Of a DNA stretch of 64,000 bases, positions 7,652 to 17,354 are shown in pieces. The position numbers and the translations under genes were made by a program. Below the pieces are notes generated by a model, which saw only the letters and a program-made list of their open reading frames with translations, ran no database searches and was not told the DNA's origin. This DNA comes from Lactobacillus paragasseri (GTDB taxonomy: Bacteria > Bacillota > Bacilli > Lactobacillales > Lactobacillaceae), in assembly GCF_003584685.1 (NCBI RefSeq), contig NZ_AP018549.1:1178001-1242000 (forward strand), written 5' to 3'. Position 1 is the stretch's first letter. Each line of letters begins with the position of its first letter.

Positions 7652-8710
7652 TCAACGTTTAAACATAGATTTAAACCAATCTTTCATTCTCTCTTTCCAT
7701 GATTTTTCTTCTAAAATATCTTTTTCCTCGTCTTTAATAATTTTTATGAAATCTACATTACTTAATATTAAATTCTCATAGTTTCTGCCACCAATATAAG
7801 CACACTCTATTAAGTCATTATACTTAACACTAGAAGAATAAATTATATTTTTCCATTTTTTATCAGCTTTTGAATCTAAGTAGTGCGTTCTTATAGTTAC
7901 AATAATCCCACCAATTAAAAATGTTAGTGTAATTCCTCCACATAGCTCAGCTAATTGATTATAAAATATATTTGTTTTTCTTTCAATAAATAAATATACA
8001 TACATTTCATATAAACACTTTATAAAATCAGATTTACTTTTTATAGGCATAAAGTTATCTTTAAAAAAAGAATTGCTTACTTTATCAGTTATGCCACTCA
8101 TTGTGTAATTAAGCATTACATCCCTATAATTAGTAATCAATTGAACTACTATACTACTAATAATTGGAAGAAATACAATTTGAGGAGTTATTTTTCTGAA
8201 GATATTTATTGGTAGTATAAGGATAAAGAAACTATACGATATCAAACAAACAATAAAATATGCAAAAAGTATAACTTGAGAATGTTTTATATAACTACAG
8301 ATCACATATGTCAGTAGGAAGGCCAATAATGGAACTCCAAATATATATGACATCATCGGGTGTCCTATACATTCTATAATCAAAAGAACAATAATTATTA
8401 TGGCTAAAATTATTATAACCATAATTCCTAAAATACGTTGTATAAATAAATTTTGGGGTATTACCTGTAAAATAAAAATAAAGTAAATCAGAAGATAAAG
8501 AACTATCCACATAATAAAAATTCTATACATCCAAAAATTTACATATTTTTTTTGTTGCAATTCAAACTTTTGTTTGTTCTTAAAACTATACTCATTATGA
8601 TTTTTTAATCTATTAAATGTTAAACGTCCAGCCTTAAATCCTATACTTTTTAAGTTTTTACTAACTATATTAAAAATTTGGTGTATCGTATTTATTATAT
8701 TTTTTAACAC
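7652..8710 (-). CDS. Unrecognised multi-pass membrane protein at the end of the EPS cluster
   Basis: 352 aa, very AT-rich. A basic N-terminal 55 residues is followed by hydrophobic segments at about 60-83, 91-112, 118-137, 144-165, 172-190 and 255-275, then a charged cytoplasmic tail of about 75 residues rich in Lys and Glu ending KSMFKR. No conserved family motif is recognised. It lies 33 bp after the Wzx gene with no terminator between them, so it could be the last gene of the EPS operon or a neighbouring accessory gene. It is not a typical Wzx, Wzy or acyltransferase. Function unknown. Confidence 0.6.
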   Translation of the reverse strand: MLKNIINTIHQIFNIVSKNLKSIGFKAGRLTFNRLKNHNEYSFKNKQKFELQQKKYVNFWMYRIFIMWIVLYLLIYFIFILQVIPQNLFIQRILGIMVIIILAIIIIVLLIIECIGHPMMSYIFGVPLLAFLLTYVICSYIKHSQVILFAYFIVCLISYSFFILILPINIFRKITPQIVFLPIISSIVVQLITNYRDVMLNYTMSGITDKVSNSFFKDNFMPIKSKSDFIKCLYEMYVYLFIERKTNIFYNQLAELCGGITLTFLIGGIIVTIRTHYLDSKADKKWKNIIYSSSVKYNDLIECAYIGGRNYENLILSNVDFIKIIKDEEKDILEEKSWKERMKDWFKSMFKR

Positions 8711-8743
8711 TATAAGTTGTTATCCTATCAATTTTATTAAAGA

Positions 8744-10171
8744 CTATTTCTTCAGCTTCTCTCCAACTAGTTCCTTACCTTCATCAAGTATCTTGGCACG
8801 TAAGATAAATAACAGTCCAACATAGATAACTATTCCAACTAGAACTTCTACCCCCATCATCAACCAAGAACTTCTTAAATGGGTATTCATCCAAAAAACA
8901 GGTATAAACATTGCTAAACCGGCAATAAAGTATTTCCACGAATCAGCAAATAATTCCTTAAAATTAAGCATATGGCGAACTGCCCACATTTGATATAGTG
9001 TAACTGAAATTTCCGAGAAAACAGTTGACCACATCGCACCTGTCAATCCCCATAGTCTAATTAATGGTATGTTCAAAAATAAATTTACAACTGCACCCAA
9101 AGTAACAGAAATTGTAAATTGTTTTTGATGATGCGTCGGTAGTAAATACTGAACCCCTAGCACATTACTCCACGCAATAATCAAAATTACAATTGATTCA
9201 ATCATCATAGCCGGGCCTACAGGATAATAGCCAGGGCCGTAGTAATTCGGAGCTAATGTTAGAGAAATTGCTGCCAATCCAAACATCATGGGATAAGAAA
9301 CAGCAGAAACAAAGTCAAATGATTTATATAGCATTTGATTAACTTTATTCATATCACCATGCGCAACTGCGTTAGCAACATGTGGCAACATAACTGTTCC
9401 CGTTGCTGTAACCAACGCCAAAATCAACTTAACTAAATTATCTGAATATTGGTAATACCCAGATGCCGTTTCATTAGCCATGACCCCTAACATGGTCTTG
9501 TTAAGTTGTACATATACTTGTGTTGCAATTTGTGGAATGAACAATTCCGCCATTGGTAAAAAGTGTTGCCACGGATTTAAAAATTTTAGGGACACCTTGT
9601 TAAGATCACGTCTTATATTTGGCCATAACGTTAAATTACCAATTAATGTTGATAAAGCAAGTACAATAATGTACAAAGTTACGTCATTAGGTCCTTTTAT
9701 AAAGACAAAAATGGCAATCATTGATAAAAGTTTTACCAATGAATTTTTTAATACTGTAACTTTGAAATCTTCTATACCTTCATAAAACCATGAAATATCA
9801 AAAGCGATTGCTATTAAATTAAGAGATTGCGCCCACATATATTCTGGTTGACGAGTATAGAAGATCATAAAAATCTCAAATGCCACAAAAGCATAAAGAG
9901 TCATAATTGTTTTAACTATTTGGATTTCCCAAAAAGTTTTCGACATTTGATCTTTATTTTCTCTAACATAAGCAATTTGTCTATTCCCATAATATCCAAT
10001 TCCCATATTTGCAAATAAAATAAAGTATTGAATTATGGAATTAGTAAATGAATTTGCACCAACACCTTCTGGACGTAAAACACGACTAACATAAGCTGAT
10101 GTAATTAACGGTACAATTATTGCTAATACTTGATATCCAACATTGTAAAGGTAATTTTTAATAACCTTCAT
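8744..10171 (-). CDS. wzx: Wzx-type polysaccharide flippase
   Basis: 475 aa with about 12 to 14 hydrophobic helices from residue 10 to the end. The N-terminus (YLYNVGYQVLAIIVPLITSAYVSRVL) is typical of the polysaccharide transporter (PST/MOP) family. The protein moves undecaprenyl-linked repeat units across the membrane to the outer face, where Wzy joins them. It lies 5 bp after the UDP-galactopyranose mutase gene in the same operon. Length is normal. Together with a Wzy candidate it shows a Wzx/Wzy-dependent pathway. Confidence 0.93.
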   Translation of the reverse strand: MKVIKNYLYNVGYQVLAIIVPLITSAYVSRVLRPEGVGANSFTNSIIQYFILFANMGIGYYGNRQIAYVRENKDQMSKTFWEIQIVKTIMTLYAFVAFEIFMIFYTRQPEYMWAQSLNLIAIAFDISWFYEGIEDFKVTVLKNSLVKLLSMIAIFVFIKGPNDVTLYIIVLALSTLIGNLTLWPNIRRDLNKVSLKFLNPWQHFLPMAELFIPQIATQVYVQLNKTMLGVMANETASGYYQYSDNLVKLILALVTATGTVMLPHVANAVAHGDMNKVNQMLYKSFDFVSAVSYPMMFGLAAISLTLAPNYYGPGYYPVGPAMMIESIVILIIAWSNVLGVQYLLPTHHQKQFTISVTLGAVVNLFLNIPLIRLWGLTGAMWSTVFSEISVTLYQMWAVRHMLNFKELFADSWKYFIAGLAMFIPVFWMNTHLRSSWLMMGVEVLVGIVIYVGLLFILRAKILDEGKELVGEKLKK

Positions 10172-10176
10172 AAAAA

Positions 10177-11292
10177 TTATTCACCAAATTCATTTTTTAC
10201 AGATTCTAAAGCAGCTGCAATTACTTGATCCATATTATAGTACTTGTATTGACCTAAACGACCGCCAAAAATAACTTTGTCGTTTTCTTTTTCAGCTAAA
10301 TCTCTGTATTGTTTATACAAAGTATTATTTCTTTCATTATTAACTGGGTAATATGGTTCATCTCCACGTTTCCAATCAGCAGGATATTCACGAGTGATAA
10401 TCGTCTTGTCTTTATCACCCTTACCAAATTCAAAATGCTTGTGTTCAATTACACGTGTATATGGAGTCTCTGCATCAGTATAGTTAATTACTGCATTACC
10501 TTGATAATTATCTACATCTTTTTCTTCAGTCTCAAAACGAAGAGAACGATATTCAAGTTCGCCTAACTTATAATCAAAGAACTTATCAATCATACCAGTG
10601 TAGACAATCTTATCAAAATTCTTTAAATACTCATCCTTTTTATCAAAAAAATCAGTATTTAACTTAACTTCAATATTTTCATTATCAAGCATTTTTTCTA
10701 CTATTTGGGTGTAACCACCTTTAGGAATTCCTTGATAATCATCATTAAAGTAATTATTATCATAAGTTAAACGAACTGGAAGTCTTTTAATAATAAATGC
10801 TGGCAATTCTGTAGCTTTTCTGCCCCATTGCTTTTCTGTATATCCCTTAATTAGTTTTTCGTAAATATCACGACCAATTAAAGAAATTGCTTGTTCTTCA
10901 AGATTTTGTGGTTCTTTACCAGCCATTTCTTGACGTTGTTCGTTAATTTTATCCATAGCTTCTTGTGGAGTTCTTACTCCCCACATTTCACTAAAAGTAT
11001 TCATATTAAATGGCAAATTATACATCTTACCGTAATAATTTGCTACAGGACTATTAGTATAACGATTAAATTCAGCAAATTGTTGTATATAATCCCAGAC
11101 TTCTTTATTTGATGTATGGAAAATATGTGCCCCGTATTGATGAACTTGAATGCCATCAACTTCTTTAGTATAAATATTGCCTGCTAAATGATCTCTTTGT
11201 TCAATTACAGTAACTTTATTACCACGTTTAGCTGCTTCATGAGCAAATATTGCTCCAAATAAGCCTGATCCCACTACTAAATAATTATGCAT
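10177..11292 (-). CDS. glf: UDP-galactopyranose mutase
   Basis: 371 aa. The N-terminus carries the FAD-binding YLVVGSGLFGAIFAHEA fold, followed by QRDHLAGNIYT. The conserved HQYGAHIFHTSNKEVW segment (about 53-68) and GYTEKQWGRKATELP (about 151-165) are Glf hallmarks, as is the C-terminal FGGRLGQYKYYNMDQV. It converts UDP-galactopyranose to UDP-galactofuranose in the cytoplasm. It overlaps the upstream transferase gene by 8 bp and precedes the flippase by 5 bp. Its presence predicts galactofuranose in the exopolysaccharide. Length matches the family. Confidence 0.97.
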   Translation of the reverse strand: MHNYLVVGSGLFGAIFAHEAAKRGNKVTVIEQRDHLAGNIYTKEVDGIQVHQYGAHIFHTSNKEVWDYIQQFAEFNRYTNSPVANYYGKMYNLPFNMNTFSEMWGVRTPQEAMDKINEQRQEMAGKEPQNLEEQAISLIGRDIYEKLIKGYTEKQWGRKATELPAFIIKRLPVRLTYDNNYFNDDYQGIPKGGYTQIVEKMLDNENIEVKLNTDFFDKKDEYLKNFDKIVYTGMIDKFFDYKLGELEYRSLRFETEEKDVDNYQGNAVINYTDAETPYTRVIEHKHFEFGKGDKDKTIITREYPADWKRGDEPYYPVNNERNNTLYKQYRDLAEKENDKVIFGGRLGQYKYYNMDQVIAAALESVKNEFGE

Positions 11293-12325
11293 TTTTCATT
11301 CTACTTTCTATTTCGCTTAAAGCATTTAGTAAAAATTTTCCATTTTCTATTTTAGATTTTACAGCCTTTACAGCACTATTCATCTTCAAATAGTCGTCTT
11401 TAGAAACACCATTAATCTTTTCAGGAATTTCACTTAACGAATTTATTACTATACCTATTCCATTCTTTTTTACAAACTCAGCTTCAGCAGCTTTGCTCCA
11501 TATTATTACAGGCATATTTGCCACAATATACATTGATAATTTATGAGGATTATTATAACGTAAATAATTTCCTACATTTCCACTACAAGTATCAATGCGC
11601 TCCCCGTCCCAAATCAATCCATATTTACCTCTTATAAGGCTACTAATTTTATCGGAAGGAAACGCTCCTTTATAATCTAATCCAGTTTGACTACCAGTAT
11701 ATCCATTCCCATATAAATTTATTTTTAACTTTTTAAGTTCTGTTGGAAAACTATAAATAAATTTGGACTTTTTTAAATTTCCTGCATAACATAACAATGC
11801 ATTATCTTCATAATGATTAGAGATATTTTCAGCTGAAATTAAATAATCAAAAATTTCTAAATTAACAATCTTATTTTTATCTATCTTATTGCTTATCAAA
11901 TAATTTGTCATTTTTTGATTATGAGAAATTATATATGATGCTAATTTAAAATCAGAAAGATTATCTCTAGACCTATCAAAACGTAGTTGATCTATATCAT
12001 GTATTATCAAAATCAACTTTTTTTTTTTCGCAAGACGCTCCAATATAAAGCTACAATCTAACCATCCTTCTCCATTTCTATAAGAAACTAAAAATGGATA
12101 CTGCACTACTATATACTCGTTTTTAGGAATTTTGTTTAAACGTCTCAAAAAATTGTTATTCTTCAAAAAGAATGATAATTTATTTCCATGTTTTAATCTT
12201 TTAATACTTTTTGGTCCTTCAATTGAACAATAGTTTTTTTCTTGGAGAATGGCTTCTGTGTCCATTCGAGCCTTATTTCCAGCATTAGTCCCAGTACTAG
12301 TATTTTCACTTAAAAAATAAATCAT
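11285..12325 (-). CDS. Galactofuranosyltransferase-like sugar transferase
   Basis: 346 aa from the ATG at 12325, which has GTGGGA about 9 nt upstream; a GTG 15 bp earlier overlaps that ribosome site. A GT-B fold enzyme: an N-terminal half with IVVQYPFLVS and LILIIHDIDQLRF, and a C-terminal half with LLCYAGNLKKSKF, YGLIWDGE, GNVGNYLRYNNPHKLSMYI and a final region with a conserved NGIGI. This pattern resembles the beta-1,6-galactofuranosyltransferase group. It lies directly upstream of glf, 8 bp overlap, which fits use of UDP-galactofuranose. Acceptor and linkage cannot be read from sequence. Confidence 0.75.
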   Translation of the reverse strand: MIYFLSENTSTGTNAGNKARMDTEAILQEKNYCSIEGPKSIKRLKHGNKLSFFLKNNNFLRRLNKIPKNEYIVVQYPFLVSYRNGEGWLDCSFILERLAKKKKLILIIHDIDQLRFDRSRDNLSDFKLASYIISHNQKMTNYLISNKIDKNKIVNLEIFDYLISAENISNHYEDNALLCYAGNLKKSKFIYSFPTELKKLKINLYGNGYTGSQTGLDYKGAFPSDKISSLIRGKYGLIWDGERIDTCSGNVGNYLRYNNPHKLSMYIVANMPVIIWSKAAEAEFVKKNGIGIVINSLSEIPEKINGVSKDDYLKMNSAVKAVKSKIENGKFLLNALSEIESRMKNA

Positions 12326-12341
12326 TAATTTTTCCCACACT

Positions 12342-13349
12342 TTATTTAAATCTTTTTTTATCGCTTACATGTATAAATAATGGAAAGTTTAGCAAAAGCC
12401 AAAAATAAATTTTTTGCTTTTTGCTAATTAACTCACTTTTATAAAAATCTTTTCTATATTTACTCATTATTTTTGTAAGCCTTTTTTCCAAATTTTTATC
12501 TATTGGTATAATATCTTGATTCAAATACATCGTACGTAAAAAATCCTCACAAATACGTGCCACTCGTGCATTTATATTTCTTTGACATATATAATACTTT
12601 GATTCATTTGGAACTATACTTTTTAATTTTAAAGCCATTTCTAAATAATTAGAATATGCTTCTTTAAAACTTTTTTGTCTATTATATAACGTAGCAGCAT
12701 GACTTAAACTATCACTGTATTGAATATAATTATATTGCAAAGAAGAAATAATATTAATTTTTTTTGCATTTAATAAATATTGAATACAAAAAATCAAATC
12801 TTCTCCAACATGAATATTAGGATCTAAAATAATATTGTTTTCTTTTATAATATCTGTTTTAAAAATCTTTCCTGTAATATAGCCTTGTGGACCATTTTCA
12901 TTAAGTAATATATTTATACCATCGCTTGCATTATAAATACCAAAATCATAGCGAAGTGTAACTAGAGAAACTAAATCTTCATTCAAATATTTACGATCCG
13001 TAGCAACCATGTCTATATCTTCATTTACAAAACCTCCTATAAGATCTTGTAGATAATTTTTATCAACATAATCATCTGAATCAATAAATGTAACGTAATC
13101 TGTCTCTACCAATCCTAATGCTTTATTTCTTGCTATCGATACACCACTATTCGAAATATGAATAATGTTAAATCTTCTATCGCTTTTATAATTGTCTAAG
13201 ATTTTTGCAGTACTATCTGTAGATCCATCATTAACTACATATACTTTAAAATTACTAATTGTTTGTTCTATTATACTGTCTAAACACCTTTTAATAGTTT
13301 TTTCTGCATTATAAGCAGGTACAACTATTGAAATTGTTTTATTACTCAT
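12342..13349 (-). CDS. Family 2 glycosyltransferase
   Basis: 335 aa. GT2 fold with ISIVVPAYNAEKTIKRCLDSI at the N-terminus, VNDGSTDSTAKILDNY, and the metal-binding DSDDYVD (about 90-96). SGVSIARNKAL precedes the DXD motif as usual. The C-terminal third is basic and membrane-associated in type (KQKIYFWLLLNFPLFI). It adds one sugar to the lipid-linked repeat on the cytoplasmic side. Start overlaps the end of the Wzy gene by 8 bp. Donor and acceptor are unknown. Its codons are markedly AT-rich, as in the other specificity genes of the cluster. Confidence 0.92.
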   Translation of the reverse strand: MSNKTISIVVPAYNAEKTIKRCLDSIIEQTISNFKVYVVNDGSTDSTAKILDNYKSDRRFNIIHISNSGVSIARNKALGLVETDYVTFIDSDDYVDKNYLQDLIGGFVNEDIDMVATDRKYLNEDLVSLVTLRYDFGIYNASDGINILLNENGPQGYITGKIFKTDIIKENNIILDPNIHVGEDLIFCIQYLLNAKKINIISSLQYNYIQYSDSLSHAATLYNRQKSFKEAYSNYLEMALKLKSIVPNESKYYICQRNINARVARICEDFLRTMYLNQDIIPIDKNLEKRLTKIMSKYRKDFYKSELISKKQKIYFWLLLNFPLFIHVSDKKRFK

Positions 13350-14574
13350 TTTTTTCTCTATAACTTTCTGAAAGATTTAACATAAATGCTATATATAAAG
13401 GTAAAATAGTAATATATTGATTCCTCATCGGATTAAAGGTAGTACTTGTAACTAATAAATATATAGTAAATCCAATTACGTAGAAACCTTTTTCTTTAAA
13501 AAAGAAGAAAATGCTCTGACAACATCCATTTATAAACGGAATTAAATATACTACCATTCCAATTATTCCAAATTGAAATAAATTAGCTAAAAATCCATAA
13601 TCGCTTAGCCAATATGTCATATTCATATATTCCATATTATCATTAGTGAAACCAATACCAGTCCAGATATTTATATTTTTCCATTCTGCTTCTAAAAACG
13701 GCAATCCCTTCAATCGAGTAGAAGTAGAGCTACCGTTTATTGCAGTTGTAGAAAATGAACTAATAAAGTCGGTAATTAGATTCCGCGTTATTATTAATCC
13801 TATACCTACTAACACGACAAACAAAAGTACTGAAATAACTCTATTATTAGATTTATAGGTTTCTTTAAATAATAATAGGAAAAATACCATAAAAAAGGCT
13901 AAGCTTACCATTCTATATTGACTAACAAAAATACTATATAAAAAAAGAAATAGTGTTCCTAAAAATGGCATAACCTTATGCCCATGATGCCGCACTCCAT
14001 AAAAGAAATTTTTTAGTGAATATAAAAAGGTATATATATCAAGAAACGTTCCTGCAATTCTAATAAAATCATGACCTAATATTGATCTTCTCCAATCTAA
14101 GCCATGTAATAAATATGGAGCTGGATTTCCTCCAGTAAAGTTATACATTCCCCACACTATAAATCTAATAAATAGTGCTAAGTATCCTAAAATAGCTAAA
14201 TTTCTAAAGAATACTTTAGTATCATTACTTTGAAGGACTTCGTATATTGGAAATGTTAATAGTAACAAAAATATACCTTCATAATTATTTATCACGGATA
14301 ATAGCGACATAGAAGAAATATTAATTTTCTTTAAACGAAAAATGTGAAAAAAGAAAATTATAATTACCAAAATAATATAAATTTGAAACCAGCTACTTGG
14401 AATTTTATTTTTTAATGGCTGAAAAACATACAGAAAAAATACACTTATCGCTAGTACAGTAGATATAAGCATAGAAGTATATTCAAAAGAACCAAATAAG
14501 TTCAAAAATCCTAAATTTAAAAACATTATTATATAAATAATGAATTCATATAGTGTTATATATTTAATTTTCAT
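13342..14574 (-). CDS. wzy: Wzy-type polysaccharide polymerase
   Basis: 410 aa with about ten to twelve hydrophobic helices and a large loop near residues 270-330, the architecture of O-antigen/EPS polymerases. Sequence identity in this class is always low, so the call rests on topology and context: it is the only large non-Wzx polytopic protein inside the transferase block. It would join repeat units on the outer face of the membrane. It lies 8 bp after the GT4 gene and overlaps the following GT2 gene. AT content is very high. Confidence 0.8.
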   Translation of the reverse strand: MKIKYITLYEFIIYIIMFLNLGFLNLFGSFEYTSMLISTVLAISVFFLYVFQPLKNKIPSSWFQIYIILVIIIFFFHIFRLKKINISSMSLLSVINNYEGIFLLLLTFPIYEVLQSNDTKVFFRNLAILGYLALFIRFIVWGMYNFTGGNPAPYLLHGLDWRRSILGHDFIRIAGTFLDIYTFLYSLKNFFYGVRHHGHKVMPFLGTLFLFLYSIFVSQYRMVSLAFFMVFFLLLFKETYKSNNRVISVLLFVVLVGIGLIITRNLITDFISSFSTTAINGSSTSTRLKGLPFLEAEWKNINIWTGIGFTNDNMEYMNMTYWLSDYGFLANLFQFGIIGMVVYLIPFINGCCQSIFFFFKEKGFYVIGFTIYLLVTSTTFNPMRNQYITILPLYIAFMLNLSESYREKNE

Positions 14575-14582
14575 ATTTTTTC

Positions 14583-15719
14583 CTACTTTATTGCTGTATT
14601 TAGAAACAATTTTTCTACTCTTTCTGCTTCTAAATCAATGTCATAGTTAGACTTTCGAAAGTTTGTAACAATTGTTTCTTTATTTTTTATTCTAGTATTA
14701 TTATCTAAATTCTTTTTTATTTTGTCTGCCCAATATTTTGCAGATTTTGACAGACTTATAAACTCTAGATTTTCATTAACCTTTACATCAGCAGGTATCG
14801 CGTCTTTAGTTGCCAATACTGGAACTCCGTTAGCCTGAGCTTCCAATAAGACTAAACCCAGCCCCTCAAAATGTGAAGGAAATACAAACATATCAAAAAC
14901 ACTATACCATGGTATTACATTTTCTTTCATTCCTAGAAAAATCACATTAGACGCTATATTCAATTTTTTTGCTTTGTCTTTAAGAGCTTTTTCCTCTTCA
15001 CCTTTACCTATTAGGAGTAATTTTGCACTTTTATCTAACACAAGATACTGCGCAAAAATATCCAATAAAAATGATTGATTTTTTTGATAGTTTAATCTTC
15101 CTATATTTCCTATAACGGTTTTATTTCCTAGGCTATACTTCTTTCTTAATTTTGCCCGATTTGACTCTTTATACGAAAACTTATCTTCTCTTAAAGCATT
15201 CCTAATGATACATACTTTCGATAAAACTTTTTTATCATAAAACCAATTGGCAGCATCTTGTGAACATGCCCAAAAATCAGTAGCATATCGAAAAAGTTGT
15301 TTTTTATTATATTTATGAATACCTTCTCTAATTTTTCCTTTGATTCCTGTTTCCATCAATTGCGTATTATGAGCATGTATAATAATTCTTTTTATCCCAT
15401 ATTTTTTTGCTAATTTTAAATAATCTATATTTACTAGATTATTCATGTTAACCCAAAAACAATCATATTCTCTAGCATGAGTTTTAAAAAATTCTTTTAC
15501 ATTCTTATAATAAGTAATGGGATTACTATGACGAGAAGGAATAGTAAAAATTTTTCCGTTATATTTTTTTATTTCTGAAGAGTATGCAATTTCAGATGAA
15601 GATGTAACTAAAAAGTCCATCTTTATTTTTTTATGATCAAATTTTCTATAATAATTCATAATTACAGATTCAACACCACCGTAATTATCCGTCATTCCAA
15701 ATGTTAAGACTTTATACAT
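14583..15719 (-). CDS. Family 4 glycosyltransferase
   Basis: 378 aa GT-B enzyme. The N-terminal VLTFGMTDNYGGVESVIMNYY with the glycine-rich acceptor loop, the central IGNIGRLNYQKNQ (start of the C-terminal Rossmann half), LLLIGKGEEE, and the E-x7-E motif in FPSHFEGLGLVLLEAQANGVPV define a GT4 retaining transferase. It builds the EPS repeat in the cytoplasm. It follows the acetyltransferase gene by 19 bp. Lactobacillus relatives are often annotated EpsF-like, but the donor sugar cannot be told. Confidence 0.93.
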   Translation of the reverse strand: MYKVLTFGMTDNYGGVESVIMNYYRKFDHKKIKMDFLVTSSSEIAYSSEIKKYNGKIFTIPSRHSNPITYYKNVKEFFKTHAREYDCFWVNMNNLVNIDYLKLAKKYGIKRIIIHAHNTQLMETGIKGKIREGIHKYNKKQLFRYATDFWACSQDAANWFYDKKVLSKVCIIRNALREDKFSYKESNRAKLRKKYSLGNKTVIGNIGRLNYQKNQSFLLDIFAQYLVLDKSAKLLLIGKGEEEKALKDKAKKLNIASNVIFLGMKENVIPWYSVFDMFVFPSHFEGLGLVLLEAQANGVPVLATKDAIPADVKVNENLEFISLSKSAKYWADKIKKNLDNNTRIKNKETIVTNFRKSNYDIDLEAERVEKLFLNTAIK

Positions 15720-15738
15720 CTTTATCCTTTCATTGCTA

Positions 15739-16305
15739 TTATAGCTTTTTCTTCAATTTCGCTGGTAGTCCTACACATACACCTGAAACTGTATTAGATC
15801 CACTAATAACTGCATTTGCACCAACTATGCTATTTTTAGGTATTGTCGTATTTCTTAGCACTACTACATTAGTCCCTAACCAACAATTATCTCCTATTTT
15901 TATATCTCCACTAATAAAACCTTGATCAGCAATTGATTTACGCAAATCACCAAAACAATGGTCATGATCATAAACAGAAACATTATTAGCTAGCAAAGTA
16001 TTTGCGCCAAAAATTATCTTATTCCTACATACGACTCTACTAAATTCACCAATATATACATTATTATTAATTTGAATATTTGCATCTTTTGACAAGAGTA
16101 TTTGACAGTACGAACTTATATAGACACCATTTTTTAAAACAAGCTGTGCACTTTTATCAATATTAATTTTTGCCTTCCAAGCAATGTATGGCGGATGAGA
16201 TGATCCGTTAATATCAAATTTTACTCTTTTTCCATACTCCAGTTTAAGAAGTAAGAGCCTTACATAATTAAAAGACCATTTAAATATTTTTTTGATTTTT
16301 TGCAT
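15739..16305 (-). CDS. Left-handed beta-helix O-acetyltransferase
   Basis: 188 aa. Hexapeptide repeats run from about residue 45 to 180, with YDHDHCF (catalytic-type His region, about 110-116) and the typical IGDNCWLGTNVVVLRNTTIPKNSIVGANAV end of maltose/galactoside acetyltransferases. It probably acetylates a sugar of the repeat unit using acetyl-CoA. It overlaps the upstream GT4 gene by 26 bp, showing tight operon packing. The first 25 residues are basic and hydrophobic and may touch the membrane. Substrate unknown. Confidence 0.9.
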   Translation of the reverse strand: MQKIKKIFKWSFNYVRLLLLKLEYGKRVKFDINGSSHPPYIAWKAKINIDKSAQLVLKNGVYISSYCQILLSKDANIQINNNVYIGEFSRVVCRNKIIFGANTLLANNVSVYDHDHCFGDLRKSIADQGFISGDIKIGDNCWLGTNVVVLRNTTIPKNSIVGANAVISGSNTVSGVCVGLPAKLKKKL

Positions 16306-17353
16306 TATATTCCTTTACATATAATTCCATTAAATTCTTAGCGCAACTTTTTATATCATATTCAGAAGATATAAAATTATTTTCTCTACTATTTAACAAA
16401 TTCTCTTTTGAATATTTTTCTATTTCTTTTACCCATTCATCTACTTTCAATGGTAAAAACTTAATATTATCTGAAATCTTTACAGTCCTTGGAATTCTAT
16501 CAGACACTATCGTTTGTAGTGTCGCATATTGGGCTTCTACAGCAGCCATTCCTAATCCTTCCCAATTTGAAGGAAATAAAAACATATCAAAAGCAGAATA
16601 AAATTTTCCAATTTCATCAGTAGTTTTTAACACAGTAAACATTTCTTTATTTACAATCTTAGATATGAATTCTTCTCTTTCGCCATCACCAATTAAAACA
16701 AAATGATATTTTTTAGGATTTAATCTCTTTGAAAGTTTCAACAAAAAGTCCTGATTTTTTTGTTCATTAAAGGTCCCAACATGTCCTAAAATTATCTTAT
16801 CATCAGTAATATTAAGATTCTTTCTTACAGATAGTCGGTCGTCTAAATTAAATTCAAAATTTGAAACATCTATACCATTTTTTATTACAACAAACTTTTT
16901 TCTATTATCATATAATTTTTCTCCCGCTTCAGTACTAGCAGCAAAATATAAATCCGCATGTCGTATTAGATATGGTTTTAATAAGACGTTAAGAATTTTA
17001 GCTTTATATTCCGTATTATGTGTATGAACTATTGTTAATGCAGAACTATTCCTACAGGCCAGCAACTCCAAAGCCATAGTTGAACTATTGCCATGAATAT
17101 GTACAACATCATAGTTATTTTTTGCTACTATTTTTCTTAATTTAGAAATATATGAAATTGGATTTTTAGTTCGCGGAAGTTCGTAGAGAACCGTTTCATT
17201 TTCCAGAGGCATTGTCTTCAGTATTTTATTATCGAAACTTTTTGCCACTATATCAATTTTATTATTCTTCTTTAATTCATTATAGTAGTTTCTTATATGA
17301 ACGGGAATTCCGGTTAACGAAAAATCTACGGTACATATTTCTAATATTTTCAT
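16280..17353 (-). CDS. Family 4 glycosyltransferase
   Basis: 357 aa GT-B enzyme. It starts MKILEICTVDFSLTGIPVHI and shows VVHIHGNSS and HTHNTEYK in the acceptor half, ILGHVGTFNEQKNQ at the start of the donor half, VLIGDGERE, and the E-x7-E motif in FPSNWEGLGMAAVEAQYA. It adds a sugar to the undecaprenyl-linked repeat. It follows the PssE-like gene by 1 bp and overlaps the acetyltransferase gene. Its low GC, like the next genes, separates it from the better conserved epsA-E block. Confidence 0.93.
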   Translation of the reverse strand: MKILEICTVDFSLTGIPVHIRNYYNELKKNNKIDIVAKSFDNKILKTMPLENETVLYELPRTKNPISYISKLRKIVAKNNYDVVHIHGNSSTMALELLACRNSSALTIVHTHNTEYKAKILNVLLKPYLIRHADLYFAASTEAGEKLYDNRKKFVVIKNGIDVSNFEFNLDDRLSVRKNLNITDDKIILGHVGTFNEQKNQDFLLKLSKRLNPKKYHFVLIGDGEREEFISKIVNKEMFTVLKTTDEIGKFYSAFDMFLFPSNWEGLGMAAVEAQYATLQTIVSDRIPRTVKISDNIKFLPLKVDEWVKEIEKYSKENLLNSRENNFISSEYDIKSCAKNLMELYVKEYNAKNQKNI

Positions 17354-17354
17354 A

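Noticed and set aside
9480..9785. 101-codon plus-strand frame opposite wzx
   Set aside because: Antisense shadow with no ribosome site; wzx is clear on the other strand.
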